64,000 nucleotides of DNA from Hymenobacter pini (GCF_020421205.1 NZ_JAIZZH010000003.1:620001-684000), one strand, 5' to 3'. Shown: positions 43,176 to 53,060, numbered from the stretch's first letter. Notes: generated from the letters alone by a model not told the origin. Numbers and translations: made by a program.

Positions 43176-43523
43176 CTACTTAGCCACCACCGGCCGGCGC
43201 AGCAGGTACACCGCGCCCCGGCTTCCGTCCTTGTCATTATCCGAAACCATACTGACCAGCTCCCAGTTGTCGGCTGATAGCTCGTTAAGCAGGCGACTCA
43301 TGGCTTCCCACCCCAATTTCCGGCCATCAAACAGCCTGTACGACTCGCCCAAATACTCGTCAACTCGCACCATTTCCCTATTCTGATACGCCGGAGAGAA
43401 ATATAGGCGGCTGTACATGAGGCTCACGTGCATGAATTGGTACTTACCGGCGGGCTGTTGGGCGTGAGCTGCACCAACGAAGCTGCCAATCCACAAAAGC
43501 AATACTGTAATAGGTAGGCGCAT
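43176..43523 (-). CDS. Exported DUF4177-like protein (paralogue of the downstream gene)
   Basis: A 115-residue protein with a signal peptide (LPITVLLLWIGSFVGAAHAQ). The rest shows LLNELSADNWELVSMVSDND and VYLLRRP, matching the downstream neighbour. The 120-bp gap between the two genes has no terminator, so they may be co-transcribed. Function unknown. Confidence 0.72.
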   Translation of the reverse strand: MRLPITVLLLWIGSFVGAAHAQQPAGKYQFMHVSLMYSRLYFSPAYQNREMVRVDEYLGESYRLFDGRKLGWEAMSRLLNELSADNWELVSMVSDNDKDGSRGAVYLLRRPVVAK

Positions 43524-43538
43524 AGCACAAACAAAAAA

Positions 43539-43571
43539 TACGCTACCGGCTAATAGCAGCCGGTAGCGTAT
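43539..43571 (-). terminator. Terminator of uvrB
   Basis: ATACGCTACCGGCT and AGCCGGTAGCGTAT form a 14-bp perfect stem; on the minus strand it is followed by TTTTTTGTTTG. It lies 40 bp after the uvrB stop. Confidence 0.85.
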
Positions 43572-43610
43572 CTCCGCGCAACAACTGCGCCATGTGTACT
43601 CGGGGTATAG

Positions 43611-45647
43611 CTATTCCCGCTTGGTTTTGAGCACCTGCTTCAGGGCCGCCAGCTCGTCGCGGAGCTTGGCGGCGGTGAGGAAGTCGAGGTCCTTGGCGGC
43701 GGCTTCCATCTGCTTCTCGGTTTGCTTGATGAGCTTCTCCAGTTCCGGCCGGGCCATGACGGACACCACCGGCTCGGCCGCAATGGCCAGCGTCACGTCG
43801 GCATCGGGACCAGCGTAGGCTGTGCCTTCCTGGATGCGGTAATCCGACAGCGAAGTTTGCTCCATGATGGCCTCGCGGCTCTTGCGCACCGTGCGGGGCG
43901 TGATGCCGTGGGCCTCGTTGTACTCCATCTGCACGGCGCGGCGGCGGTTGGTTTCGTCCATGGCCCGCTGCATGGAGCCGGTGATGCGGTCGGCGTACAT
44001 AATCACCTTGCCCCGGTCGTTACGGGCGGCACGGCCCATCGTCTGGATGAGGCTGCGCTGGTCACGCAGGAAGCCTTCCTTGTCGGCGTCCAGAATGGCT
44101 ACCAATGAAACCTCGGGCAGGTCAAGTCCTTCGCGCAGCAGGTTTACGCCGATGAGCACGTCAATTTCGCCCAGGCGCAGCTGCCGCAGAATCTCCACCC
44201 GGTCCAGGGTTTTCACGTCGGAGTGCACGTACTGCGACTTAATACCCAAGCGCTCCATGTATTTCTGTAGTTCCTCGGCCATGCGCTTGGTGAGGGTGGT
44301 TACCAGCACCCGGTCGCCCATTTTCACGCGGTTGTCCACCTCGTCCAGCAGGTCGTCAATCTGGTTGCCGCTGGGGCGCAGGTCGATTTCGGGGTCAAGC
44401 AAGCCAGTTGGGCGGATAATCTGCTCCACCACCACGCCGTTGGCCTGGGTCAGCTCATAATCGGCGGGTGTGGCCGATACGTACACGGCCTGACGCACCA
44501 TGCCCTCAAACTCGTTGAAGGTGAGCGGGCGGTTGTCCATGGCCGAGGGCAGGCGGAAGCCGTATTCCACCAGGGCCGTTTTGCGGCTCCGGTCACCACC
44601 CCACATGGCCCGAATCTGGGGCATGGTGGCGTGGCTTTCGTCCACTACTAGCAGGTAATCGTCGGGGAAGTAATCGAGCAGGCAGAAGGGGCGGCTGCCG
44701 GGCTGGCGGCCATCGAAGTAGCGCGAGTAGTTCTCAATGCCGGAGCAGTAGCCCAGCTCCCGAATCATTTCCAGGTCGAATTCGGTGCGCTCCATGATGC
44801 GCTTGGCCTCCTGGTCACGCCCCTCCTTCTCAAAGTAGGCGTGCTGCTGCACCATATCAAACTGAATTTCCCGGATAGCTTGGTTGAGCGTATCCTTGCC
44901 CGTCACAAACAGCTGGGCCGGGTACAGGGTAATGGATTTCTCATCGGCCAGCTTCTTGCCGCTCTGGGGGTCAATCTTCTGAATGGCCTCAATCTCGTCG
45001 CCGAAGAAGAAGATGCGGTAGGCGTAGTCGGCGTAGGCCGGGAATACGTCCACCGTATCACCCTTCACCCGGAAGGTGCCGCGGGTAAACTCCATTTCGG
45101 TGCGCGAGTACAAAATCTGCACAAACTGGTAGAGCAGGTTATTGCGCGAGTACCGCAGACCGGGGGCCAGGTAAATCACGTTTTTGCCGAACTCCTCGGG
45201 GTTGCCGATACCGTAAATGCACGATACTGAAGCCACCACAATCACGTCGCGCCGGCCCGAGAGCAGCGTGGACGTGGTATGCAGCCGCAGCTTCTCAATT
45301 TCCTGGTTGATAGCCAGGTCTTTTTCAATGAACACATCAGTAGAGGCAATGTATGCCTCGGGCTGGTAGTAGTCGTAGTAGCTGATGTAGTACTCGACGG
45401 CGTTGTTGGGGAAGAACTGCTTGAACTCGCCGTAGAGCTGGGCGGCCAGGGTTTTATTGTGGCAGAGCACCAGGGCCGGCTTACCGGTTTCGGCAATTAC
45501 GTTGGCCATGGTGAAGGTTTTACCCGTGCCCGTGGCCCCCAGCAGCACTTGAGCCGGCTCGCCATTGTTCACGCCTTCCACCAGTTGCCTGATAGCCTGG
45601 GGCTGGTCGCCGGTGGGGGTAAATTCCGAGGTCAGTTGATACTTCAT
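43611..45647 (-). CDS. uvrB: Excinuclease ABC subunit B
   Basis: A 678-residue helicase-like subunit of nucleotide excision repair. It has Walker A GATGTGKT (37-44), the beta-hairpin region YYDYYQPEAYI, DESHATMPQI (helicase motif II), helicase motifs V and VI (LLREGLDLPEVSLVAILDAD, QTMGRAARN) and the C-terminal UVR motif (LEKLIKQTEKQMEAAAKDLD). Length is normal. It is a single gene with its own terminator. Confidence 0.98.
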   Translation of the reverse strand: MKYQLTSEFTPTGDQPQAIRQLVEGVNNGEPAQVLLGATGTGKTFTMANVIAETGKPALVLCHNKTLAAQLYGEFKQFFPNNAVEYYISYYDYYQPEAYIASTDVFIEKDLAINQEIEKLRLHTTSTLLSGRRDVIVVASVSCIYGIGNPEEFGKNVIYLAPGLRYSRNNLLYQFVQILYSRTEMEFTRGTFRVKGDTVDVFPAYADYAYRIFFFGDEIEAIQKIDPQSGKKLADEKSITLYPAQLFVTGKDTLNQAIREIQFDMVQQHAYFEKEGRDQEAKRIMERTEFDLEMIRELGYCSGIENYSRYFDGRQPGSRPFCLLDYFPDDYLLVVDESHATMPQIRAMWGGDRSRKTALVEYGFRLPSAMDNRPLTFNEFEGMVRQAVYVSATPADYELTQANGVVVEQIIRPTGLLDPEIDLRPSGNQIDDLLDEVDNRVKMGDRVLVTTLTKRMAEELQKYMERLGIKSQYVHSDVKTLDRVEILRQLRLGEIDVLIGVNLLREGLDLPEVSLVAILDADKEGFLRDQRSLIQTMGRAARNDRGKVIMYADRITGSMQRAMDETNRRRAVQMEYNEAHGITPRTVRKSREAIMEQTSLSDYRIQEGTAYAGPDADVTLAIAAEPVVSVMARPELEKLIKQTEKQMEAAAKDLDFLTAAKLRDELAALKQVLKTKRE

Positions 45648-45830
45648 GCAGGGGAAAGATAGGGCCGAAACGGTAGCCTATCATAACTGCATTTCGGGCC
45701 GGATGGTTCGGAGCAGAAGATTTATCCCTACACTCTGGGGCAACCCAGCGGCCGGTATTTTTCCGCCGATACGAGCCGGTGCCCAACTGCTCAGTATCTT
45801 GTCCTGATTTTATCCAATTACTCAGCGCTA

Positions 45831-48800
45831 ATGATTCGACGTTTACTCATTTGTTGTGTAGGTATGCTGGTGTGGCTGGGCTGCGTTTGGAGCACGCCCG
45901 GCTTTGCGCAGTCACATACTCTTTACCTGCAACCCAATGGCAGTTTGTGGGCCTGGGGTGAAAACCAGTACGGGCAGCTCGGCGACGGTACCACCAGCAA
46001 CCGGTCCGCGCCCGTTCCAATTCTTTCGGGCACCCAGTGGAAAACGGTGAGCATAGGAGACAGACACTCCGCTGGCATTCGGCAGGATGGCACCCTCTGG
46101 ACCTGGGGCAGTAATGCCGCCGGGCAGCTGGGCACGGGCACTAAAACAGACAAAGCGGTGCCCGTGGAGGTAGCACCGGGCACAAAATGGCTGAGCGTGG
46201 CTACCTCTACCACTGCTACCGTGGCCGTGCGCCAGGATGGCACCCTATGGGTATGGGGCAACAACCAGCTTATTCCTCAGCGGTTTGGCACCCTGAATAC
46301 CTGGCAAACGGTAAGCGCCGGGTACCAGCACTACCTGGCGCTGCAACAGAACGGCACGCTCTGGGCCTGGGGCAGCAACGCCTACCGCCAACTTGGTAAC
46401 GACATGATGCTCAACTCGGCGGAACCCGTGCAGGTAAAGCCCGGCACCATCTGGAAAAGCATTGATGCCGGAGGCAACCAATCCATCGGCATTCAGCAGA
46501 ACGGGAGCTTGTGGCATTGGGGCAGCTTCGCGCCGGGGGGCTACAATGGCAACCCCAACCCCTACGAAATACAACCCAACACCAAATGGCTGCAGGCCAG
46601 TGCGGGCGAGTTCCACGTAGCGGCCGTGCAGGAAAACGGGGCCTTGTGGACCTGGGGTAACAATGCAGCCGGGCAGTTGGGCAATGGCACTACCTTCATG
46701 CTTAGCTACTATACCAGCTACATTTGGGAAAACAGCTACCAGGTGCACCCGGGCTCCAGCTGGCAGTACGCAGTAGCCATCGGGCGCCACACGCTGGCCG
46801 TGCGCCAGGATGGCTCACTCTGGAGCTGGGGCATCAATGATGCCGGCCAAGTGGGTAATATGGCCCTTTTTCCCACGGCCGTCAGCCTTCCCGGACAAGT
46901 GCTCAACCCTATCTGGCGCACCATCAGTACCAGCGGCACCCACACCGTAGCCGTGCGGCAGGATGGCACGCTGTGGACCTGGGGTAACAACCAGCGCGGC
47001 CAGCTCGGGAATGGCACTACCACTGCCCGCAACGTGCCCGCCCAGCTCGGCACGCTTACATCCTGGCTCAGCGCCAGCGCGGGTCCTGGCTACACGGTAG
47101 CCATTCGCCAGGATGGTACGTTGTGGAGTTGGGGTGGCAATGAGTTCGGGCAGCTTGGGGATGGTACTACCGTAGACCACTACCGGCCCCGCCAAGTTGA
47201 TTCGTTGACCCAATGGCGCCGGTGGTGGAGCGCAAGCGCGGGCCCCAGCCACGTAGTAGCTATTGAAGAAGGTGGCGCACTGTGGGCCTGGGGAAATAAC
47301 GACCAGAGCCAGCTGGGTACCGGTGACAAAATTCGGCGGCTAACGCCTGTTTATCTGGGCAATGGCATTCTGCAGGCTTCTCCCGGACAAGGCTACACGG
47401 TGGCACTGGCGCAAGACGGAACCTTGTTCGGGTGTGGCCTGAACTCCTCCGGGCAGCTCGGCAATAATTCCACTGTCCCCCGGCTTACATTCAGCCGGCT
47501 TTACTTTCCGCAAGGCACCCCAGGTGTGTGGAAGGAAGTAAAAGCCGGCTACCAGCACACCGTTGGCATCAGCAAGGATGGTAGCCTCTGGGCCTGGGGC
47601 GACAACACCAGCGGCCAGTTGGGTACGGGCAGCACCGCTAACTCGCTTATTCCTGTTCGGATTGGTACGGCTACTACCTGGCAAACCCTGGCGGCCGGCC
47701 CCACCCACTCGGCAGCGTTACAGCAAGATGGCAGCCTCTGGACCTGGGGCGACAATACCAGCGGGCAGTTGGGTATGGGCAGCACCACCCCGCAGTTGCA
47801 GCCCACGCTAGTACCCGGCACCAGCCGCTGGCAAGCTATATCGACTAATGCCTCCATGGCCGGTATCCAGCAGAACGGCAGCCTCTGGACCTGGGGCAGC
47901 AATACGCAGGGGCAGTTGGGCAACGGCAGCACAGGCAGCCAGCTTACTCCCGGCATCATTGCCCAGCCTACCTGGCTACGGGTTAGTGCTGGTTACTCCT
48001 TCTCAGCCGGCCTGCAGCAGGATGGCAGCCTCTGGACGTGGGGCAGCAACGACAACGGACAACTCGGCAACAGCACCCTCGTTGGCCAGTCTTCGCCTAC
48101 TCAGGTAGCGCCGGGCAGCAAATGGAAAACCATGGCCTGCGGCTGGGACCACGTAGCCGCCATTCGCCAGGATGGCACCCTGTGGAGTTGGGGGCTGGAT
48201 TACATTAGCACCAATCAGCAGCCTCACGCGGCTCCCACTCTCGCCAATGCCGACACCACCTGGCAAAGCGTAAGTACTGGCTATCGGTACACAATGGCCA
48301 TCCGGCGCGACGGCTCTCTGTGGGGCTGGGGCTACAATTTCTTCGGCCGGGTTCTACCGGGAGCCGATGGGAACTTGTTTGCTCCGGTACCCGTGCTGCC
48401 CGGCAGCAAATGGAAAAGCGTCAGTGCGGGTCACAACCACACGGCCGCCATTCGGGCAGATGGCACCCTCTGGGCATGGGGCGACAACCAACATGGCGTA
48501 TTGGGCAATGGTGTGCAGGATTTATACCAGAACGGCCCGTTACAAGTGGCACCGGGCACCAAGTGGAAAAGCGTCAGTGTCGGCACCTTGCATACTATGG
48601 CTATCCGGGAGGATGGCACCTTATGGGCCTGGGGCAGTATCTACTTCGATTTGCTGGGTACCGGCACCCGCAAATACTCCATTGTGCCCGTGCAGATTGC
48701 CCCTGGCACAACCTGGCAAAGTGTGGTGGCAGGCCGGTTCTACACGCTGGCCGTGCGCCAGGATGGCACCAGCTGGGCCTGGGGCACTAACAGCGTCAAC

Positions 48801-49298
48801 CAGCTGGGTGACGGAAGTGCTACCGACCGTGAAGCTCCGGTGCTGCTATCCGGCCAGACCGGCTGGACCAGCTACGCCGCCGGCGGTAGCCACGCCCTCG
48901 TTGTCCGGGCCGATGGTACCCTCTGGACCTGGGGTACTAATTCAGCCGGTCAGCTTGGGCAAAACACGCTCAGTACGGTACCGTTGCTGCTTACGCTCGG
49001 CAATCAGCTGGTTACGGCCTCCGCACCACCAACTGCTCCTCAGCCCACGTTGCTCACTGCCTGGCCAATACCATTCGGTAGCGCCGGTGTGCAGGTGCGG
49101 GTCTGTCCCGCGCAGCTTGGCCCAGCCATTATCAGCCTGCTTAGCGCTTCAGGCCGGGTGCTCTGGCAGCAGACAATTACGCTTACTACGTCCACTGTCC
49201 TGCATGTGCCTGGGGCCGGCTCCTTATCCGCGGGCCTCTATCTTGTGCGGCTACAGCAGGGGAATAAGCAGACTGTCCTCCGCTTAGTGCGGGAGTAA
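45831..49298 (+). CDS. RCC1-repeat secreted protein with type IX sorting domain
   Basis: A 1155-residue exported protein (signal MIRRLLICCVGMLVWLGC, cleaved near GFAQS). It contains 21 RCC1-type repeats of the form GTLWTWGxNxxGQLGxGT, which would give three seven-bladed propellers, and a T9SS type A sorting domain (TAWPIPFGSAGVQVRV, then GLYLVRLQQGN). It is likely secreted and anchored by the Por system. Several repeats (near 47580, 47720, 47880, 48020) are also near-identical in DNA. Binding partner unknown. Confidence 0.9.
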   Translation: MIRRLLICCVGMLVWLGCVWSTPGFAQSHTLYLQPNGSLWAWGENQYGQLGDGTTSNRSAPVPILSGTQWKTVSIGDRHSAGIRQDGTLWTWGSNAAGQLGTGTKTDKAVPVEVAPGTKWLSVATSTTATVAVRQDGTLWVWGNNQLIPQRFGTLNTWQTVSAGYQHYLALQQNGTLWAWGSNAYRQLGNDMMLNSAEPVQVKPGTIWKSIDAGGNQSIGIQQNGSLWHWGSFAPGGYNGNPNPYEIQPNTKWLQASAGEFHVAAVQENGALWTWGNNAAGQLGNGTTFMLSYYTSYIWENSYQVHPGSSWQYAVAIGRHTLAVRQDGSLWSWGINDAGQVGNMALFPTAVSLPGQVLNPIWRTISTSGTHTVAVRQDGTLWTWGNNQRGQLGNGTTTARNVPAQLGTLTSWLSASAGPGYTVAIRQDGTLWSWGGNEFGQLGDGTTVDHYRPRQVDSLTQWRRWWSASAGPSHVVAIEEGGALWAWGNNDQSQLGTGDKIRRLTPVYLGNGILQASPGQGYTVALAQDGTLFGCGLNSSGQLGNNSTVPRLTFSRLYFPQGTPGVWKEVKAGYQHTVGISKDGSLWAWGDNTSGQLGTGSTANSLIPVRIGTATTWQTLAAGPTHSAALQQDGSLWTWGDNTSGQLGMGSTTPQLQPTLVPGTSRWQAISTNASMAGIQQNGSLWTWGSNTQGQLGNGSTGSQLTPGIIAQPTWLRVSAGYSFSAGLQQDGSLWTWGSNDNGQLGNSTLVGQSSPTQVAPGSKWKTMACGWDHVAAIRQDGTLWSWGLDYISTNQQPHAAPTLANADTTWQSVSTGYRYTMAIRRDGSLWGWGYNFFGRVLPGADGNLFAPVPVLPGSKWKSVSAGHNHTAAIRADGTLWAWGDNQHGVLGNGVQDLYQNGPLQVAPGTKWKSVSVGTLHTMAIREDGTLWAWGSIYFDLLGTGTRKYSIVPVQIAPGTTWQSVVAGRFYTLAVRQDGTSWAWGTNSVNQLGDGSATDREAPVLLSGQTGWTSYAAGGSHALVVRADGTLWTWGTNSAGQLGQNTLSTVPLLLTLGNQLVTASAPPTAPQPTLLTAWPIPFGSAGVQVRVCPAQLGPAIISLLSASGRVLWQQTITLTTSTVLHVPGAGSLSAGLYLVRLQQGNKQTVLRLVRE

Positions 49299-49329
49299 AT
49301 CAGCCTGCGCACTCACTGGCATTCGTCAC

Positions 49330-49382
49330 CACACGCAGAACCGCCCGCCTTTACCAGAGAAAGGCGGGCGGTTCTGCGTGTG
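49330..49382. terminator. Long-stem terminator between RCC1 and DUF6970-like genes
   Basis: A 23-bp perfect inverted repeat (49330-49352 with 49360-49382) based on CGCAGAACCGCCCGCC lies between convergent genes. T tracts are weak on either side, but the stem is strong. Confidence 0.75.
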
Positions 49383-49394
49383 GTTTGCTCTGCT

Positions 49395-49751
49395 TTACCG
49401 CGGGTCGTGCCAAAGCAGTTGGGGGTTGGTAGCCGCCGTTGCAAAATCGGGGCAACGGCCGTCGCCCGTGCTGTTTGGCCCCACGGCGGCCGAGCAGATT
49501 ACCCGCCCGCAGCCGTCGAATACGTAACTGGTGTTGCCACCCGTCACGAGGTACACCGTGCGGTTTTGATAGGTATACTGCGTTACTTCGGCAGCGGGGG
49601 TTTGCTTGGGCTTTTGCTTGAGCTGCTCAATGAGCGTGGCCGAGAAGTCGCCGGCACAAATAGGCTCGGCGGCATCGTTGGTAGAGGAACACGCAGTAGC
49701 TCCCCCCAGCAGGAGGAGCCACAACGCGCAGAGAAAAAGTACGCGGTTCAT
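49395..49751 (-). CDS. Small Cys-rich lipoprotein (DUF6970-like)
   Basis: A 118-residue lipoprotein (LLLLGGATAC lipobox). The mature part shows VTQYTYQNRTVYLVTGG, FDGCGRVICSAAVG and GDGRCPDF, the pattern of DUF6970-like Bacteroidota lipoproteins with conserved Cys. It lies 27 bp downstream of the anti-sigma/barrel gene and may share its transcript. Confidence 0.75.
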   Translation of the reverse strand: MNRVLFLCALWLLLLGGATACSSTNDAAEPICAGDFSATLIEQLKQKPKQTPAAEVTQYTYQNRTVYLVTGGNTSYVFDGCGRVICSAAVGPNSTGDGRCPDFATAATNPQLLWHDPR

Positions 49752-49778
49752 GATGTGGGCGGCAAAGAGCCGCTACTG

Positions 49779-51413
49779 TTATTGGACGCCGGGCATGGGC
49801 TTAGGAGCACCAAACTCTACGCTGGCTTCCAGGCCCAAGCTATAAGGCCGGCTTTGGTTGATGGCGCGCTGGCTGGGGTTGGCATTAAGCGTAGTGAAGT
49901 AGGTTTCGGCGGTGGGGCCCACGTTCAGGTTCCAGCTTGCCGAAGCCGGCTGATACCGCACTCCGGCACCACCCCGCCCCGATACCAGCACCTGCCGGTA
50001 CGGCGAATCGGTGGATTTGTAGGTGTAGCTGCGGGTAGCTGCGGGGGAGCCTTCCAACTCGGAACGGCTGCTCAGCAACACGCTCACGGCGGCCCCCACT
50101 TTAGTGTACAACGACAGGCCGGCCTTGCTGGAGCCGTACCGCACCCCCACCGGCACGGTAGCCGTGCGGTACCGGTACGAGGTGGTACGAGGCTGCGGCA
50201 AAGCCGAGTTGTAGGCGGCCGGGCGGCTGAAAATATCAGCGGCCTGGGGGCCCACCTGCTTGCCATCAATGAACCCGTAGGTAGTGGCCGAGGTAGCGCG
50301 CAGCTCGGCAGCTTCGGCGGCGGCCGTCAGCGTCCAGTGCTTGTTGAGGGCGAAGGAGGCCGTGAGAGCCACCCGCTGCGACAAACCACTGCGCAGGTTG
50401 CGACGGTATTCGTCCTCGGCTTCCTCCTGATAGTAAGAGCGCAGGGCATTGGATACCGGGTCGGCTTTCACCCGGCCATCGGTACGAGAGAAGTTAATGT
50501 TGGGGTTGAAGGTACCCACAGCGTAGCCGCCACCCAGGCGCAGCCGCTTCCACAGCTTCGGCGTTTCCTTCTGCTCTTCCTCAGGCGTGGTAGCAGCCAC
50601 GCCTTCCGTAATGGCCGGCTGTGGTACGGCCAGTAGCGCCGGCTTCAGCGTATCGGGGCGGCCCAGGCCCAGCAAGTTGCGCAAATATGCTGCCCGCGGC
50701 GTTAGCAGGCCGGAGCCCGCAAAGGAGTATGTATCCGTACCTGTTGCGCTGGTCGAGGCATTTGTTTGCAAGATACCGGCTGCGCCCGGAGCGTAACGCT
50801 CACTGGCATAGTGCGCGCCAGCCAAGCCGTACTCTACACCAGCCTCTTGCCCGGCAGGAAGCCCGTACGTATTTGCACTATGGTAGGTGCCGGCCGCAGA
50901 CGCGTACGTGCGGTCCATGCCAAGTACGGCTTGCTCATCAGCGTTGCTGTTGATGGCCGCCAGTAGCCCTGCGGCAGCCTGGGAGTTCGACGATTGGGAG
51001 GAAGACTCTGCCCCGGCGGCTGATAACGTTTCGTTACCGTCGAGGGTGCCGACCGAGCCGGCCGTGGCTTGCTGGCCAGCGGCGGATCCAAAGCCCGTAT
51101 TAACAGCCAATTCATCGGAGGCAGGCAGGCTGCCGGAGCCCAGGTAGGCCCAGCTGCCAAAGCCCAAAGCCAGCAACAGGCAAGCGGCCGCTACCCAGCG
51201 GTGCAGCACCAGCCGGCGGCGGTAGGCGGTATTTTCCTGCACTATCTGCTCGTGCTGCTGCACCACCAGCTCATGGTCGAGCTGATCCCAGAAACTGGCG
51301 CGCGGGGTTACCTCCGCCTCAGCAAACTTTTGCTGAAACAGGTATTCCAGGTCGCCGGTGGGGCGGGGGTCCGGCTGGTGGGGAGTGGTATCGTTAGGAG
51401 CGGAAGCTGCCAT
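49779..51413 (-). CDS. Anti-sigma-like membrane protein with C-terminal outer-membrane-barrel-like domain
   Basis: A 544-residue protein. The N-terminus (EVTPRASFWDQLDHELVVQQ, about 35-53) resembles Bacteroidota anti-sigma-type cytoplasmic parts, with a membrane segment at 73-91. Residues 95-260 are low complexity (Ala, Ser, Gly). From about residue 280 (LWKRLRLGGGYAVGTFNPNI) the sequence looks like an outer-membrane beta-barrel. Its start lies 20 bp inside the end of the sigma factor gene. The combination suggests a sigma regulator with a barrel-like sensor; topology is unresolved. Confidence 0.75.
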   Translation of the reverse strand: MAASAPNDTTPHQPDPRPTGDLEYLFQQKFAEAEVTPRASFWDQLDHELVVQQHEQIVQENTAYRRRLVLHRWVAAACLLLALGFGSWAYLGSGSLPASDELAVNTGFGSAAGQQATAGSVGTLDGNETLSAAGAESSSQSSNSQAAAGLLAAINSNADEQAVLGMDRTYASAAGTYHSANTYGLPAGQEAGVEYGLAGAHYASERYAPGAAGILQTNASTSATGTDTYSFAGSGLLTPRAAYLRNLLGLGRPDTLKPALLAVPQPAITEGVAATTPEEEQKETPKLWKRLRLGGGYAVGTFNPNINFSRTDGRVKADPVSNALRSYYQEEAEDEYRRNLRSGLSQRVALTASFALNKHWTLTAAAEAAELRATSATTYGFIDGKQVGPQAADIFSRPAAYNSALPQPRTTSYRYRTATVPVGVRYGSSKAGLSLYTKVGAAVSVLLSSRSELEGSPAATRSYTYKSTDSPYRQVLVSGRGGAGVRYQPASASWNLNVGPTAETYFTTLNANPSQRAINQSRPYSLGLEASVEFGAPKPMPGVQ

Positions 51414-52083
51414 GGGAGCGGTGAGCGTCGAGACGCTCGACTTTACTTTTCAAAATTGCCCGAGCCCGGGAGTATTGTGATTTGCTGGTGCCTTCGGAAA
51501 TGCCCAGCATGTCGCCGATTTCCTTGTGCCCGTAGCCTTCGATGGCAAACAGGTTGAACACCATGCGGTAGCGGGGGGCCAGTTCCTGAATCAGGTTCAG
51601 CAGCTCCTCGAAGTTGTAGTTGGAGAGGGTGAACTCCTCCCCGGCCAGGTCTTCGGGATACTCTCCGCCGTCGCTCACGGCTACCAGCGGGGCATTGCGG
51701 CGGTGCTGGCGGAGGGCGGCGTTTACCATGATACGGCGAATCCAGAACTCCAGCGGGCACTCCCGGCGGAAGCTGCCCAGGTTTTTGAACACCGTCAGAA
51801 ACCCTTCCTGCAGCACGTCTTCGGCTTCAAAGGTGGTTTGGGCATACCGCAGGCACACGGCCATCATGCGGCCAGCAAACCGTTCGTACAGGTATTTCTG
51901 CATCAGGCGGCTGCCGGCCAGGCAACCATCAAGCAGCTCATTGTCGGAGAGCTGGGAAGGCGGGGTAAGGGTGCGCACGGGAGCGGATACGGACGACGAT
52001 AAGGACTCCTGCGGACGCGCGGCCGTACCGGGGAGCAGGCTGCGCAGCCCGCCGCCGGCCAACGAAGCCGACAGGGCGCTCAT
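51394..52083 (-). CDS. ECF sigma factor
   Basis: A 229-residue sigma-70 family protein. After a 45-residue Ser/Pro-rich N-terminus, region 2 is LYERFAGRMMAVCLRYAQTT and AEDVLQEGFLTVFKNL, and region 4 is LAPRYRMVFNLFAIEGYGHKEIGDMLGISEGTSKSQYSRAR. The 20-bp overlap with the downstream membrane protein gene indicates coupling, as for sigma/anti-sigma pairs. Confidence 0.9.
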   Translation of the reverse strand: MSALSASLAGGGLRSLLPGTAARPQESLSSSVSAPVRTLTPPSQLSDNELLDGCLAGSRLMQKYLYERFAGRMMAVCLRYAQTTFEAEDVLQEGFLTVFKNLGSFRRECPLEFWIRRIMVNAALRQHRRNAPLVAVSDGGEYPEDLAGEEFTLSNYNFEELLNLIQELAPRYRMVFNLFAIEGYGHKEIGDMLGISEGTSKSQYSRARAILKSKVERLDAHRSHGSFRS

Positions 52084-52445
52084 TGACGGTTCCGGCCCGG
52101 GCGGGGGTCGGCATTTAGGGGCTCACCTGCGGCTACTTCTTTTAGAAGGCTACTACCGCTTAAGTACGAATGCTGCATACGCTGCAAAGCTCGGATAAAC
52201 TAATTCGGTGGTGCGGGCGTGCCTGCTACCAGCCATACAGCCACAAGAGGACAGCACCGCCACCGAAGGTTGCATCGGATATATCGTTTTTCACCAGCTA
52301 CAAGGTAAGTATTTCAACGGCAGATTTTTAGCCTTACACAATTTCGGCATTCGTAACCCCTGCCCCTTTTTACCGTGTAGTTACACCGGTTGCCCTGGTC
52401 AGCGCCTGGGCTCACATGCATACTCCTACCCCAACTGCTTATCCC
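52084..52445. other. Divergent region between sigma factor and wrbA
   Basis: 362 bp between divergent starts. It becomes AT-richer from about 52270 to 52370. I see no clear -33/-7 pair, terminator or small gene. Both promoters must lie here. Confidence 0.5.
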
Positions 52446-53060
52446 ATGAAAACACTTGTGCTGTTTTACTCCACGTATGGTCACGTGTACAAGCTGGCCG
52501 AAGCCGTGGCCGAAGGTGCCCGCCAGGTAGCCGACAACGAAGTAGTCATCAAGAAAGTACCGGAAACCCTGCCCGCCGAGCTACTCGAAAAAATCGGGGC
52601 TACGCAGGCTCAGAAGGCATTTGAGCACATTCCGGTGGCCAAGCCTGAGGAGTTGGATCAGTACGATGCCATCATCATCGGTACGCCCACCCGCTACGGC
52701 AACGTGTGCAGCCAGATTCAGGCTTTCCTGGATGGTACGGGGGCGCTATGGGCGCAGGGCAAGCTGGTAGGCAAAGTGGGCGGGGGCTTTGTAAGCACCG
52801 CTACCCAGCACGGTGGCCAGGAAGTAACCCTGCGCAGCTTGCACACCGAAATGCTGCACCACGGCCTCGTAATTGTGGGCCTGCCCTACGCCTGGCAGGG
52901 CCAGATGGGCCACACCGACGTAACCGGCGGTACGCCCTACGGCGCCAGCACCGTGGCCGGCGGCCAGGGCGAGCGGCAGCCCAGCGACAATGAGTTGGAA
53001 GGTGCCCGTTTCCAGGGCCGCCACACCGCCGAAATTGCCAAGAAGCTGGCGGCGAAGTAG
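52446..53060 (+). CDS. wrbA: NAD(P)H:quinone oxidoreductase WrbA
   Basis: A 204-residue flavodoxin-like protein: [20 protein letters not shown] (FMN phosphate loop), [20 protein letters not shown] and [12 protein letters not shown], with the late [20 protein letters not shown], all hallmarks of WrbA. It reduces quinones by two electrons and protects from redox stress. Length fits. The ATG at 52446 is at the start of the fold. Confidence 0.96.
   Translation: MKTLVLFYSTYGHVYKLAEAVAEGARQVADNEVVIKKVPETLPAELLEKIGATQAQKAFEHIPVAKPEELDQYDAIIIGTPTRYGNVCSQIQAFLDGTGALWAQGKLVGKVGGGFVSTATQHGGQEVTLRSLHTEMLHHGLVIVGLPYAWQGQMGHTDVTGGTPYGASTVAGGQGERQPSDNELEGARFQGRHTAEIAKKLAAK

Noticed and set aside
47563..49287. 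Several overlapping frames within the RCC1 gene
   Set aside because: They arise from the repeated DNA of the RCC1 units read in other frames.
45831..49298. RCC1 repeat array as a CRISPR or tandem DNA repeat locus
   Set aside because: The repeats are coding, vary in sequence and spacing, and follow the protein unit; there are no spacers of even length.
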